A stretch of DNA of 64,000 nt, taken from assembly GCA_023461435.1 (NCBI GenBank), contig JAEYLC010000031.1:62001-126000 (forward strand). The letters are read 5' to 3'. Numbering within the stretch: the first letter of the stretch is position 1; each line of letters starts with the position of its first letter. The notes under the pieces were generated by a model that saw nothing but the letters and a program-made list of their open reading frames with translations, made no database searches and was not told the DNA's origin. Source of the DNA: Bacillota bacterium (GTDB lineage: Bacteria; Bacillota; Clostridia; Christensenellales; SZUA-584). This document shows positions 8,563-17,212 of the stretch, one piece after another. The position numbers and the translations under genes were made by a program.

Positions 8563-9300
8563 GTGGAGCGGAATGTAAAAATGGCTGATGATAAAAAATC
8601 ATCAACCGCTGTGGAGCAGATAATCAACGCCATTAAGAACATGATCATCGAAAAGGATTTGCACATCGGCGATAAGATCCCCAATGAGTTTGAGCTGAGC
8701 ACCATGTTTGGCAAAAGCCGGGGTGTTGTGCGCGAAGCGGTTAAAATACTGGATTCTTACGGTGTGCTCGAAGTGCGCAGGGGAGACGGCACATATGTGC
8801 GCGGGTCGGCGAGCAACGGTTTGTTCGACGCGCAATTCTTTCGTATCATCGCGATGGGGACAAAGCTGCCCGATCTGATTCAATTGAGGCAGATACTCGA
8901 AACAGGCATCATCCGTGCCGCGATTGACCGGATCACCGACCGGGACGTCGATAGCCTCCGTGAAACGGAAAGGCAGCTGCAGGAGGCGGTTGACAGCCAC
9001 GTGCCGATCGAACAGATTGTGGCGGCAGACTTGCGTTTCCACACATTGCTGGCGGAGATTACGGGGAACGACGTGCTCAAGAACGTATACATGAACATGC
9101 TCGATATCTTCACACCGTTCATCAAGCATTCTTACATTCAGCAAACGGCCACCGCGGACTTTTCGGTGCTGAGGCACCACGATCTGATTATCCGCGCCGT
9201 GGCCGAACGCGATTATGACCTGGCTCAGTATGCCGTGCGGAATTCGTTGAAAGATTGGGAAGACCTGAATAAGAAGTACAGAATGCAGGAAAGCAATTAA
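8563..9300 (+). CDS. FadR-subfamily GntR transcriptional regulator
   Basis: The 245-residue protein has an N-terminal winged helix (about residues 15-83; IPNEFELSTMFGKSRGVVREAVKIL then GDGTYVRG). Its all-helical FCD ligand domain (about 95-230) shows the metal-binding pattern DLRFHTLLAE and, later, HHDLI. FadR-type GntR proteins usually respond to organic acids or sugar acids, which suits control of the upstream apionate operon by a pathway acid. The target is inferred. The GTG at 8563 is seven bases from AGAGG (8551-8555); an ATG at 8581 is an alternative that would lose only six residues. It has its own promoter and structured leader. Confidence 0.85.
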   Translation: MERNVKMADDKKSSTAVEQIINAIKNMIIEKDLHIGDKIPNEFELSTMFGKSRGVVREAVKILDSYGVLEVRRGDGTYVRGSASNGLFDAQFFRIIAMGTKLPDLIQLRQILETGIIRAAIDRITDRDVDSLRETERQLQEAVDSHVPIEQIVAADLRFHTLLAEITGNDVLKNVYMNMLDIFTPFIKHSYIQQTATADFSVLRHHDLIIRAVAERDYDLAQYAVRNSLKDWEDLNKKYRMQESN

Positions 9301-9604
9301 TTTATTTTTTGGGAGAAAGTCGTTAAATATCGTATCCGGGCACGAGTCCCGGATACGCAAAGCCGGGCCCGCCTTAAGCTTGGCCCGTCATCGCAGAATT
9401 TCTGCATATCAAATTTAAAAGCTTCGCTTGAGCGGTGTGCGCACGTGTGCCGGCGCCGCCGCATGCCGCTCTTGAACGCTGCCAAGCACGAGATCACAGC
9501 ATTGTCAAAAAACTTAAAGTCACGCAACAGAAGGCCGTGATAACGTCTCTGCTTGCTTTCAATACACACTACACATTCAAACTAAAAACAGGAGCATTTG
9601 AAAA
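9301..9604 (+). terminator. Intergenic region with two GC-rich hairpins
   Basis: A perfect 10-bp stem (CGTATCCGGG, 9331-9340, with 9348-9357; seven-base loop) is followed at once by a second one (CGGGCC 9364-9369 with GGCCCG 9382-9387). Neither has a proper T run, so termination after the regulator is likely but not certain. The rest up to the chemoreceptor's AGGAG site at about 9590 holds no gene or clear promoter that I can support. Confidence 0.5.
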
Positions 9605-11629
9605 ATGAAATGGTTTTTAAATCTCAGCATCGGACTCAAACTACTCTTAAGTTTTTTGCTTGTGACGATTCTCGCCGTGTCTATGGGCGTATTTGCGATC
9701 ATCAATATTATGGCTTTGGCTCAGTCAGACGCGGAGCTGTATGAAAATATGCTGGTTCCGATGGAGCAGATGGCGCAGATCAGTCAGGAATTTCAGCAGC
9801 AGCATGTCGATATTCTCGAAGCTATAACAGGAAAGAATCAAACGATTATCGACCAGAAGATCAATGATATTCAAAGCAGCCGTCAAAATATTGAAGAGCT
9901 GTCGGCGCAATTTGAAGCGAATGAGCTTTCGGACCAGACGCGGCAGGACTTCGAGAGCTTCAAAAAAGCCGATAAAGCTTATCAGCCGCTGCTCGATCAG
10001 GCGATCGGACTCGTGCAAAGCGGACAAAGCCAAATCGCCGAGCTGCAGGTTTCTCCGGACGGGGAGATGGGGATTGCCGTCAAAGCGGAAAGGGACGCGA
10101 TCAATAGGATACTCGAGCTCAAAAAGCAGGACGGCAAAGAGCAGTCCGCCTCAAACACGGCTCAGGCCAACGACGTGAAAATGATTTCGATCGCCGTCAT
10201 GGGCGTTCTGATGATACTGTCGCTGACAGTCGGTATTGTCATCTCCCGAATCGTCAGCAGACCGATTAAGGCCGCGGCAAAATGCGCGAAGCAGCTTGCG
10301 TCGGGCAGCCTGGACGCGCCGCTTGCGGTCAGCTCCAAGGATGAGGCCGGACAGCTCGCCTCCACCATCGATAACGAGGTGCGCGAGGCGTTCAAGAATA
10401 TCGAAAAAGCACGCCTGATATCTGAAAAGCAGGCGGCGTATCAGTCGGGCGAGGTGGAAAAGCTGCTTATCAATCTGCAGCGTCTCGCGCGCGGCGAGCT
10501 GCTTTGCGATATCGAGGTGGCAAAGCCAGATCAGGATACCGCTGAGCTGTATCAGCTGTACAGTGAGATCGCGAGGAACCTGAGCGGCGGGATCGGTGAA
10601 ATCAAAGGCTATATCGCGGAGATTTCCGATGTGCTCGGCGAGATGGCGGGCGGCAATATACGCGTGGGCATTACCAGTGAATACAAAGGCGATTTTATCG
10701 CCCTGAAACAGTCGATCAACAGCATTGCGGAATCTCTGAGCGAGACGCTGTCGGAAATCAACAGCGCCGCCATTCAGGTGGCGTCGGGAACGTCTCAGGT
10801 TTCGTCAGGCAGCCAGACGATTTCAGAGGGCGCCGCAGAGCAGGCCGGCGCGATAGAAGAGCTCTCCGAGTCCATCACACAGATTGCGGCGCAAACCAGA
10901 CAAAATGCTGAAAATGCGGGGATAGCCAACAAGCTTGTGCTGGGCACTCAGACGGACGCGGCGGCGGGCAGCGGCCACATGAAGCAGATGCAGGATGCGA
11001 TGGCGAAAATCAACGAAGCCTCCGAAAGCATATCCAAGATCATCAAGGTTATCGACGATATCGCGTTTCAGACCAACATACTTGCGCTCAACGCGGCGGT
11101 GGAAGCGGCCAGAGCCGGCGTGCATGGCAAGGGCTTTGCCGTGGTCGCCGAAGAGGTGAGAAACCTGGCGGCACGGTGCGCGAGCGCCGCCAAAGAAACG
11201 ACGGAACACATTGAAGGGACCGTCAAAAAGGTGGAGGATGGCACGAAGATTGCCGATCAGACCGCGGCCGCTTTGTCCGGTATTGTTTTAAGCGTGGAAA
11301 AGGCGGCGGGGCTGATCGGGCAGATCGCGGCGGCATCGAATGAGCAGGCCACGGGCATCGCCCAGCTGAACCGCGGCATCGATCAGCTTTCTCAGGTCGT
11401 GCAGATCAATTCGGCCACTGCCGAACAGGCCGCGGCGGCCAGCGAAGAGCTGTCGGGCCAGGCGGATCTGCTCAAATCGATGGTGGCTCAGTTCCAGCTT
11501 CGGGATTCGAATGCCAAAGCATGGGGTGAATTCGAGGAAACGTTCGCTGCGGAGGATGTGCCCGCGCTGGAAGAGGGGCGCGATTCGGAGGCGATAGGCT
11601 TGGAGACTGATGGCGGCACCTTTGTCTGA
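9605..11629 (+). CDS. Methyl-accepting chemotaxis protein
   Basis: This 674-residue membrane receptor has a first transmembrane helix (about 8-32) and a roughly 160-residue, mostly helical four-helix-bundle sensor outside the cell. A second helix (about 195-218), a HAMP segment (SRIVSRPIKAAAKC onward) and a long cytoplasmic signalling coil follow. The conserved tip, DIAFQTNILALNAAVEAARAG, lies near residues 484-505. It passes ligand signals to CheA/CheW and so to the flagella. No CheR-binding pentapeptide is seen at the C terminus. It stands alone, preceded by AGGAG and followed by a terminator. Its place between two sugar-transport units suggests taxis to a sugar, possibly through a binding protein, but this is inference. 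Confidence 0.93.
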   Translation: MKWFLNLSIGLKLLLSFLLVTILAVSMGVFAIINIMALAQSDAELYENMLVPMEQMAQISQEFQQQHVDILEAITGKNQTIIDQKINDIQSSRQNIEELSAQFEANELSDQTRQDFESFKKADKAYQPLLDQAIGLVQSGQSQIAELQVSPDGEMGIAVKAERDAINRILELKKQDGKEQSASNTAQANDVKMISIAVMGVLMILSLTVGIVISRIVSRPIKAAAKCAKQLASGSLDAPLAVSSKDEAGQLASTIDNEVREAFKNIEKARLISEKQAAYQSGEVEKLLINLQRLARGELLCDIEVAKPDQDTAELYQLYSEIARNLSGGIGEIKGYIAEISDVLGEMAGGNIRVGITSEYKGDFIALKQSINSIAESLSETLSEINSAAIQVASGTSQVSSGSQTISEGAAEQAGAIEELSESITQIAAQTRQNAENAGIANKLVLGTQTDAAAGSGHMKQMQDAMAKINEASESISKIIKVIDDIAFQTNILALNAAVEAARAGVHGKGFAVVAEEVRNLAARCASAAKETTEHIEGTVKKVEDGTKIADQTAAALSGIVLSVEKAAGLIGQIAAASNEQATGIAQLNRGIDQLSQVVQINSATAEQAAAASEELSGQADLLKSMVAQFQLRDSNAKAWGEFEETFAAEDVPALEEGRDSEAIGLETDGGTFV

Positions 11630-11686
11630 AATGGACGAGTCTTCCGTCAGCCTTCTTTATCTAATTGCAGCATGACACGTGATATT

Positions 11687-11723
11687 AAAAACGGCATTTC
11701 TCAAAGGGAAAGCGCCGTTTTTT
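11687..11723 (+). terminator. Rho-independent terminator of the chemoreceptor gene
   Basis: AAAAACGGC (11687-11695) pairs with GCCGTTTTT (11714-11722) and the T run continues to 11723. It lies about 60 bases after the stop codon. Confidence 0.85.
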
Positions 11724-12063
11724 ATCTTAGCCTGAAAAAAAGCAAAATGCTTCAGGCTTGACAAACCTCATGCGGTCTTCGCTATGAAAAAGCAACGGAT
11801 ACCGTCATCCTTGTATAATGCCGTTGCATGATTCATTCTTCTAAAAACGGGCAAGGATATACTTGGCGGTAAAGTCTGAGGAGCGAGCGGCGGCTAATAA
11901 GTGCAGTGGAATAGTGATGCAGGAAATTAGTGATTGAAAGAAACGCGGGAAGGCGATAAAATAAAAGTACCACTTGTTCTGTTTAAAATCCAATTAGACA
12001 ATAATGTTATATGAAGCGAAAGCCGTATAGCAGACTGTTAAGGTCTGCCGGAAAGGTGAGCCT
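11724..12063 (+). other. Leader/intergenic region before the sensor operon
   Basis: No gene is seen. A second hairpin (AGCCTGAA 11729-11736 with TTCAGGCT 11751-11758) follows the terminator. A good -10 box, TATAAT (11814-11819), lacks a convincing -35. Close to the next gene, GCAGAC (12030-12035) pairs with GTCTGC (12043-12048), just ahead of the ribosome site AAAGGTGAG. I compared the stretch with c-di-GMP, SAM, TPP and purine riboswitch cores and found no match. Confidence 0.4.
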
Positions 12064-13587
12064 GTGTATAAACGAATATTAACTTTGCTGCTGGTTGCGC
12101 TGCTGGCGATACTTGTTTTCGTCTATATATTCATAAACAAAGAGGATAACGAGCCCCTCGCGGAGCCTGCGCGCACCGATTTAAAAGGGACAAGCTTTGA
12201 GAGCCTCGATCTGCCCGAAGGCTACGATCTCCGGCAGTTTGAGGGGATGACGCTGCGTTTTATCGTGGAGAACAACCGCCATGCGACGATACTGCTCAAT
12301 AAGAGCCAGGAGTTTTCCGATCTGACGGGCATCAACATCAAGATCATCGCGGTGGATTTCGATACGCTGGTCCAGAAGATTAACCTTGACTTCATTTCCA
12401 AAGCGGGGCAGTATCAAATCGTCTATGTGGACCCGTATCAGACGCTGAACCGCTTTCATGACTGCTTCGAGGTATTAAACGCGTACAATGAAGACACCGC
12501 CATGCCGCATATAAAAGGCTTTATGGACGATTTTTCGGACTTCCAGACCGAAACGATCAGCTGCTTTGGTGACAGAAGCAATATCTACACGATTCCTTTT
12601 GACAGCACGACGATGATTCTTTTCTACAGAAAAGATATTTTTGAAAAGTATGCGGATCAGTTTTATGCCGATATGGGATACGACTGGATGCCGGGATCAA
12701 AAGATTTCACTTGGGAGAGATACATTGAAGTGGCCAAATGGATTGACGAGCATGTGAAGGACGACGAGGTGGCCTACGGCTGCGGCGCGATGGCGCAGGA
12801 GCACAACTCGATATTCTGCGAGTTTTCCAACATACTGTCTGCCTGCGGCGGCGATTATTTCAGCGATAATAATATCGGCACGCTGGGCTTACGGTCTTTC
12901 AGAGACATCAATGTGATGAGCGACAGCTTTATGAAGGCGCTTGATATTTATAAGCGGGTGGTGGATGCCGCCGCGCCCGAGAGCGTGAACTGGAACTGGA
13001 CGGATTCCGCGAACGCGTTCCGCAGCGGCGAGATCGCGATGATGCTGAACTGGGACGAGAATTACCCGTATCTGAATGACTCCGAGAATTCCAAGGTCAC
13101 GGGGAACGTCGGCTGCGCGATACTGCCGTACGGCGATGCGAAAAGCGCGAATATTTTCGGCGGCTCGGGTATCGGCATCAACAAGTTTGCGGCCGAAGAG
13201 GAAAAGAAAGCCGCATGGCTGTACATCGTCTGGGCAACCTCGCAGGAGATGCAGCGCGAGATTCTGATCAATCCCGAAGGCGGCAACCTCCCTTCAAGGC
13301 TGTCCGTGTATGAGGAGCCTGATATCAAAAGCAAGCTTGAGGACACGGATGAGGCGGATCAGATGCTCAATATCGATCTTATCAAGACGGTGCTTGAGGC
13401 GTGGGAGCCCGAGAATCTTTATTTGCGCCCGAAGGTTTCAAACTTTTATCATGTGGAGCAGGTATTAAACAAGCAGTTGCATGATTTTGTATCGGACAAA
13501 AATTCGGACAGCCATCAGGTCAGCCAGGATATCTATCAGCAGCTGACCGGCATATTGGCCGACAGCATAAGCGGTGGCCGGCGATGA
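12064..13587 (+). CDS. Membrane-anchored extracellular solute-binding protein (family 1), probable sensor subunit
   Basis: The 507-residue protein has one N-terminal hydrophobic helix (about residues 5-25) without a lipobox Cys, so it should stay anchored with its body outside the cell. The body is a family-1 (MalE-like) solute-binding fold: FIVENNRHATILLNKSQEF near 60, YTIPFDSTTMILFYRKDIFEKY near 180, AFRSGEIAMMLNWDENYP near 320. It overlaps the histidine kinase gene by four bases (ATGA). It has no family-1 permeases beside it, so it most likely presents a sugar to the kinase rather than to a transporter. The start is a GTG seven bases or less from AAAGGTGAG. Confidence 0.82.
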   Translation: MYKRILTLLLVALLAILVFVYIFINKEDNEPLAEPARTDLKGTSFESLDLPEGYDLRQFEGMTLRFIVENNRHATILLNKSQEFSDLTGINIKIIAVDFDTLVQKINLDFISKAGQYQIVYVDPYQTLNRFHDCFEVLNAYNEDTAMPHIKGFMDDFSDFQTETISCFGDRSNIYTIPFDSTTMILFYRKDIFEKYADQFYADMGYDWMPGSKDFTWERYIEVAKWIDEHVKDDEVAYGCGAMAQEHNSIFCEFSNILSACGGDYFSDNNIGTLGLRSFRDINVMSDSFMKALDIYKRVVDAAAPESVNWNWTDSANAFRSGEIAMMLNWDENYPYLNDSENSKVTGNVGCAILPYGDAKSANIFGGSGIGINKFAAEEEKKAAWLYIVWATSQEMQREILINPEGGNLPSRLSVYEEPDIKSKLEDTDEADQMLNIDLIKTVLEAWEPENLYLRPKVSNFYHVEQVLNKQLHDFVSDKNSDSHQVSQDIYQQLTGILADSISGGRR

Positions 13588-15317
13588 ACAAACGAAAGAT
13601 ATACGCGTCGCTCAGATTAAAGCTCGCGATTATTGCGGTGATACTGATCGCGATTCCGATTCTCGCGATCTCCATGACGTACACCAAAACCGTCAAGGAG
13701 ATTATATCGAAAAAATACACCGATTCGGCCATACAGTCCGTTTATGAGGCGGGCGAGCAGATCGATTATATACTGCGTGACGTCGGGGATTTCTCGACGG
13801 TGATCATTTCGAACGCCGAGCTGCTCGAAATGGCCAAGAACCCGGGGAATTACAGCAAAGACCAGTTCAACACGCTGCTGAGAAACTTTATACTGTCCCG
13901 TGACGACATCGAAGTCATCAACGTTGTGCTGCCAAGCGGCACCTATGCGATAGGCGCCAACATGGTGGATATGAAATCCGCCGTTGAAAAGGAGCTCGCC
14001 GAATCGTCGGGGCAGCCCGTCTGGCTCGATACTGAAAGCCACGTGATTGAAATACTGTCGGGCCGGTTTCACAAGAACTATTTTGCGCTGGGCCGCAAGA
14101 TCATCAATTACAACACGCTCGAGGATCTGGGGTATCTGGTCATCAACCTCGAAGAGGTCATGCTCGAGCAGTCCTACAAGAGCCTGCTCGATAACGAATC
14201 CGAAGATATTTATATCTGCGACGATGTGGGCACGATCATCAGCCATACGGACAAAAAGAAGATAGGCAGCACCATCAAGTTTCAGCCGTACGCTCAGAGC
14301 ATACTCAACACGCAGACCTCGAAAGGGTATTTTGAGTTTACCGAGGATGTGGACAAGGTCGCGATCTACTCGACGATTTCGAGCACCGGCTGGAAGATCA
14401 TCAAGACGATACCCGAGAGCTATCTTTATCAGGAAATCAACAAGATGCAGCGCGATTTTTTGATCGGCGGCATCATATACGGCGTGGCCATCATCATATT
14501 CATGATATTCTTCTCCGTGAGGTACACGGACCCGATGATGAAGATGATGAGCGTGATCAAAAAGGTGGAACGGGGGGACCTCTCCGCGCGCACGGAGATA
14601 TCGACGAAGGACGAGGTCGGGCAGTTGGGCGAGAGCCTTAACAATATGATCGGCGAGATGGGCAATCTGATCGATAAGCTGCTCAAGGAAGAGCAGGAGA
14701 AAAAGGAAGTGGAGCTCGAGGCGCTGCACGCGCAGATCAATCCGCATTTTCTTTACAACACGCTGAACACGATCAAATGGATGGCCAAAATTCAGGGCAA
14801 CAACAGCGTGAGCCGCGCGATCGTGGCGCTGATCAAGCTGCTGCGCGTGAGCACCAACTTAGGGACGGACACGATCACGCTCAAGGAGGAGCTCGACTAT
14901 GTCGAAAACTACATCGTGATACAAAAGCTCAAATACAACGAGGGCATCAACATGCAGTACGATCTGGAAACTTCGTGTCTCGACGTGATGATGCCGAAGC
15001 TTATTCTGCAGCCGATCGTCGAAAACGCGATTATCTATGGCATCAGTGAAGACCATAAGGACATCAATATCAGGATATCGGCTTACAGGAAGGATGAGCA
15101 GCTCTATATCGAGATCACGGACGACGGCCCCGGCATTCAGCCGGATATCGTTGAAGAGATACTGCGCAGCAAAGAGGATAAAAACAGGTTCAGCAAGGTG
15201 GGGCTGAATAACATCAATCAGCGCATCAAACTCTATTACGGGAAAGAGTACGGTCTCAGCATTGAGACGAAGCTGGGGACCGGGACAAAGGTTATTGTGA
15301 AGATTCCGGCCAGTTAG
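13584..15317 (+). CDS. Sensor histidine kinase (YesM/LytS type)
   Basis: A 577-residue membrane kinase. An N-terminal transmembrane helix (about 10-30) leads to an extracellular Cache-like sensor (to about 285), a second helix (about 291-312), HAMP, and a His_kinase domain with QINPHFLYN, in which His388 is the phosphorylation site. The ATPase domain shows PKLILQPIVENAIIYG and DDGPGIQ. The gene is coupled to the anchored binding protein before it (ATGA overlap) and the response regulator nine bases behind it. The expected partner signal is a sugar bound outside the cell. This kinase type commonly controls a neighbouring ABC sugar importer, here the one starting at 17213. Confidence 0.92.
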   Translation: MNKRKIYASLRLKLAIIAVILIAIPILAISMTYTKTVKEIISKKYTDSAIQSVYEAGEQIDYILRDVGDFSTVIISNAELLEMAKNPGNYSKDQFNTLLRNFILSRDDIEVINVVLPSGTYAIGANMVDMKSAVEKELAESSGQPVWLDTESHVIEILSGRFHKNYFALGRKIINYNTLEDLGYLVINLEEVMLEQSYKSLLDNESEDIYICDDVGTIISHTDKKKIGSTIKFQPYAQSILNTQTSKGYFEFTEDVDKVAIYSTISSTGWKIIKTIPESYLYQEINKMQRDFLIGGIIYGVAIIIFMIFFSVRYTDPMMKMMSVIKKVERGDLSARTEISTKDEVGQLGESLNNMIGEMGNLIDKLLKEEQEKKEVELEALHAQINPHFLYNTLNTIKWMAKIQGNNSVSRAIVALIKLLRVSTNLGTDTITLKEELDYVENYIVIQKLKYNEGINMQYDLETSCLDVMMPKLILQPIVENAIIYGISEDHKDINIRISAYRKDEQLYIEITDDGPGIQPDIVEEILRSKEDKNRFSKVGLNNINQRIKLYYGKEYGLSIETKLGTGTKVIVKIPAS

Positions 15318-15325
15318 GAGGTTGT

Positions 15326-16912
15326 ATGTACAAAGTATTGATCGTAGACGACGAGGTGCTGCTGCGTGTGGGCCTCAGAACGACAATCAACTGGGAGGAA
15401 GCCGGTTTTACCGTGGTGGCGGAAGCGGCCAACGGCGAGCAGGGCTATGAGCAGTATAAGAAGCATGAACCCGACGTGGTCATCACAGATATCCGAATGC
15501 CCAAAAAAGACGGGCTGTGGCTCGTGGAAGAGATCCGCAAAGAGAACCCGTATATCCCGATACTGGTGCTGACGTGCCTTGACGAGTTCTCATACGCGAG
15601 GAACGCGCTCAAGGTGGGCGCGGACGACTATATTTTGAAGTCCGAGGTGGAGGATGAAGAGCTTTTAAGCATGATGAACGGCGTCAAGAAAAAGCTCGAT
15701 AAGCTCGGAAAGGACAAAGAGATCAGCCAATCGGCGAGCACGAGCAAAAACGATCTCCGCCGCGTGCTTTTTAACGATATCGTCAAAGCCGAATTCCGCA
15801 TCGACGCCAAGCTTGAGGAGCGCTTTGCGGTGACCGGCGTGCCGCTCACCGACACGAGGTTTTCGTTTGCCGGTGTGTCCGTCTCGGAAAACGAGGGGCA
15901 GGATTCCACCGGGCAGATCAATCAGGCGGTCATCAATCTGCTGATCAATCTGCTCGACGACAAGGAGATCGCGTATCTTTTTCATATTGTGAACAACCGG
16001 TACCATTTTCTGCTGTCGTCGTCAAAGCTCAGCATACCGGAGATGAAGCGCGTTTTTTTAACCGCCAATCAGGGCGCTCAGCAATATTTTGACAAAGCGT
16101 TGCGCATCGTCTTTACGGATACGTTTGAAGACCGCGCCGCGCTTAAAGACCGGCATAACGAATTCCTGGATAAATCGGACGTGATGTTTTATCTCGAAGA
16201 ACCGTCGTTTTACCTTGAGAACGCGAAGGATATCCGGTTTGAGGAGCTCAATTCGTTTGAGCTCAAAAAGAAGTACAGCCAGATGCTCATGATCGATTCC
16301 ATCATGAAGGAAAACATGGAAGGCGCGAAGGAGTTTGTGGACGAGCTTTACAGATACTTTAAAAGCAAGATGGCGCCGCCGAGCAGCGTCAAGCTTTTCT
16401 TTACGGACCTCATGAACCATCTGTTTGATCACTATGCGCAGCTGCTGAACGAGGGAGCGGGTGCTCTTGACCATAAACGCTGTCACTTTGAGATCATCAA
16501 CGCGACATCGCTGAAAAGCGCGTGCGGCATCATGGAACAGATGCTCTTCGGCTTTATCGAGCAGATGCGTCAGTATGTGCAGAACAATTCGCAGCTGCTG
16601 ACCAATCAGGCGGTCAATTACATTCAGCAGAATTACGACAAGAAAATATCTCTTAAAGATGTGGCGGAGAACTTAAACCTTTCCAAGCAGTATCTTTGCA
16701 GCATCTTTAAGAAAGAGACCGGAGAAAACGTGTCTTACTATATCAACAAATTAAGGATAGAGAAAGCGAAAATGCTGCTGCACAAGAAAGACCGGAAGAT
16801 CAAAGAGATATTTGAGGAGGTCGGTTATTCCAATCAGCAGTATTTCAGCAAGGTGTTTAAAAAGATGACGGGCATGACGATACTTGAGTATAAGGACAAG
16901 ATCAACCCGTAA
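15326..16912 (+). CDS. Response regulator with AraC-type DNA-binding domain (YesN type)
   Basis: The 528-residue protein starts with a receiver domain (acidic pair DD at 8-9, phospho-acceptor Asp55 in VVITDIRMP). It has a long middle region of about 270 residues and ends with two AraC-type helix-turn-helix units (KISLKDVAENLNLSKQYLCSIFKKETGENV and IKEIFEEVGYSNQQYFSKVFKKMTG). It should be phosphorylated by the preceding kinase and bind direct-repeat DNA sites. A good AGGAGG site precedes the ATG and a terminator follows. AraC-type half-site repeats lie 70-150 bases downstream, in front of the transporter, making that operon the likely target. Confidence 0.93.
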   Translation: MYKVLIVDDEVLLRVGLRTTINWEEAGFTVVAEAANGEQGYEQYKKHEPDVVITDIRMPKKDGLWLVEEIRKENPYIPILVLTCLDEFSYARNALKVGADDYILKSEVEDEELLSMMNGVKKKLDKLGKDKEISQSASTSKNDLRRVLFNDIVKAEFRIDAKLEERFAVTGVPLTDTRFSFAGVSVSENEGQDSTGQINQAVINLLINLLDDKEIAYLFHIVNNRYHFLLSSSKLSIPEMKRVFLTANQGAQQYFDKALRIVFTDTFEDRAALKDRHNEFLDKSDVMFYLEEPSFYLENAKDIRFEELNSFELKKKYSQMLMIDSIMKENMEGAKEFVDELYRYFKSKMAPPSSVKLFFTDLMNHLFDHYAQLLNEGAGALDHKRCHFEIINATSLKSACGIMEQMLFGFIEQMRQYVQNNSQLLTNQAVNYIQQNYDKKISLKDVAENLNLSKQYLCSIFKKETGENVSYYINKLRIEKAKMLLHKKDRKIKEIFEEVGYSNQQYFSKVFKKMTGMTILEYKDKINP

Positions 16913-16947
16913 CACTCATGACAAAACATGGTTTTTCGATATCTCAT

Positions 16948-16975
16948 AAGCCCGAATTGCCGGGCTTGTTTTTTT
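16948..16975 (+). terminator. Rho-independent terminator of the sensor operon
   Basis: AAGCCCG (16948-16954) pairs with CGGGCTT (16961-16967) around a six-base loop and runs into a T tract (16969-16975). Confidence 0.88.
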
Positions 16976-16983
16976 ATCCCATT

Positions 16984-17066
16984 AAAATAGTATAAATTCG
17001 CAGCAAAATAGTGCAAAGAAAACAAGTGAAACAATCTAAACAATAAACACATTAAAATAGTATAAA
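16984..17066 (+). promoter_or_regulatory. Direct repeats, probable AraC-type response-regulator sites
   Basis: AAAATAGTATAAA occurs at 16984-16996 and 17054-17066, the larger identical unit being CATTAAAATAGTATAAA. A variant, AAAATAGTGCAAA, lies at 17005-17017. The first two copies are 21 bases apart, two helical turns, as expected for AraC-family half-sites. They sit between the regulator's terminator and the transporter gene. The TATAAA within the last copy could also serve as a -10 element. Confidence 0.7.
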
Positions 17067-17212
17067 AACCCCGCAATCTGAGCCATTATGCCGATCCGTT
17101 TAATATCATACAATCCAATCACATAGTTCCGATAAGCGTCATTGCACGGCAAAGGAATAATAATCCTTTGCTCGCAAATGATATTGCTGGAAAAGGAAAA
17201 GAGGAGATTTCA

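Noticed and set aside
9604..11629. Chemotaxis operon around the chemoreceptor
   Set aside because: No cheA, cheW, cheB or cheR is present; the receptor is a single-gene unit with its own terminator.
11724..12063. c-di-GMP or other riboswitch before the sensor operon
   Set aside because: Searched by eye for GEMM, SAM, TPP and cobalamin cores; the stems present do not carry the conserved loop sequences.
13617..14747. A 376-codon minus-strand frame opposite the histidine kinase
   Set aside because: His/Arg-rich translation typical of antisense frames, no start signals, and the kinase on the plus strand is complete.
16984..17066. CRISPR-like or mobile repeat
   Set aside because: Only two exact copies plus one variant of 13-17 bases with unequal spacing; better explained as regulator half-sites.
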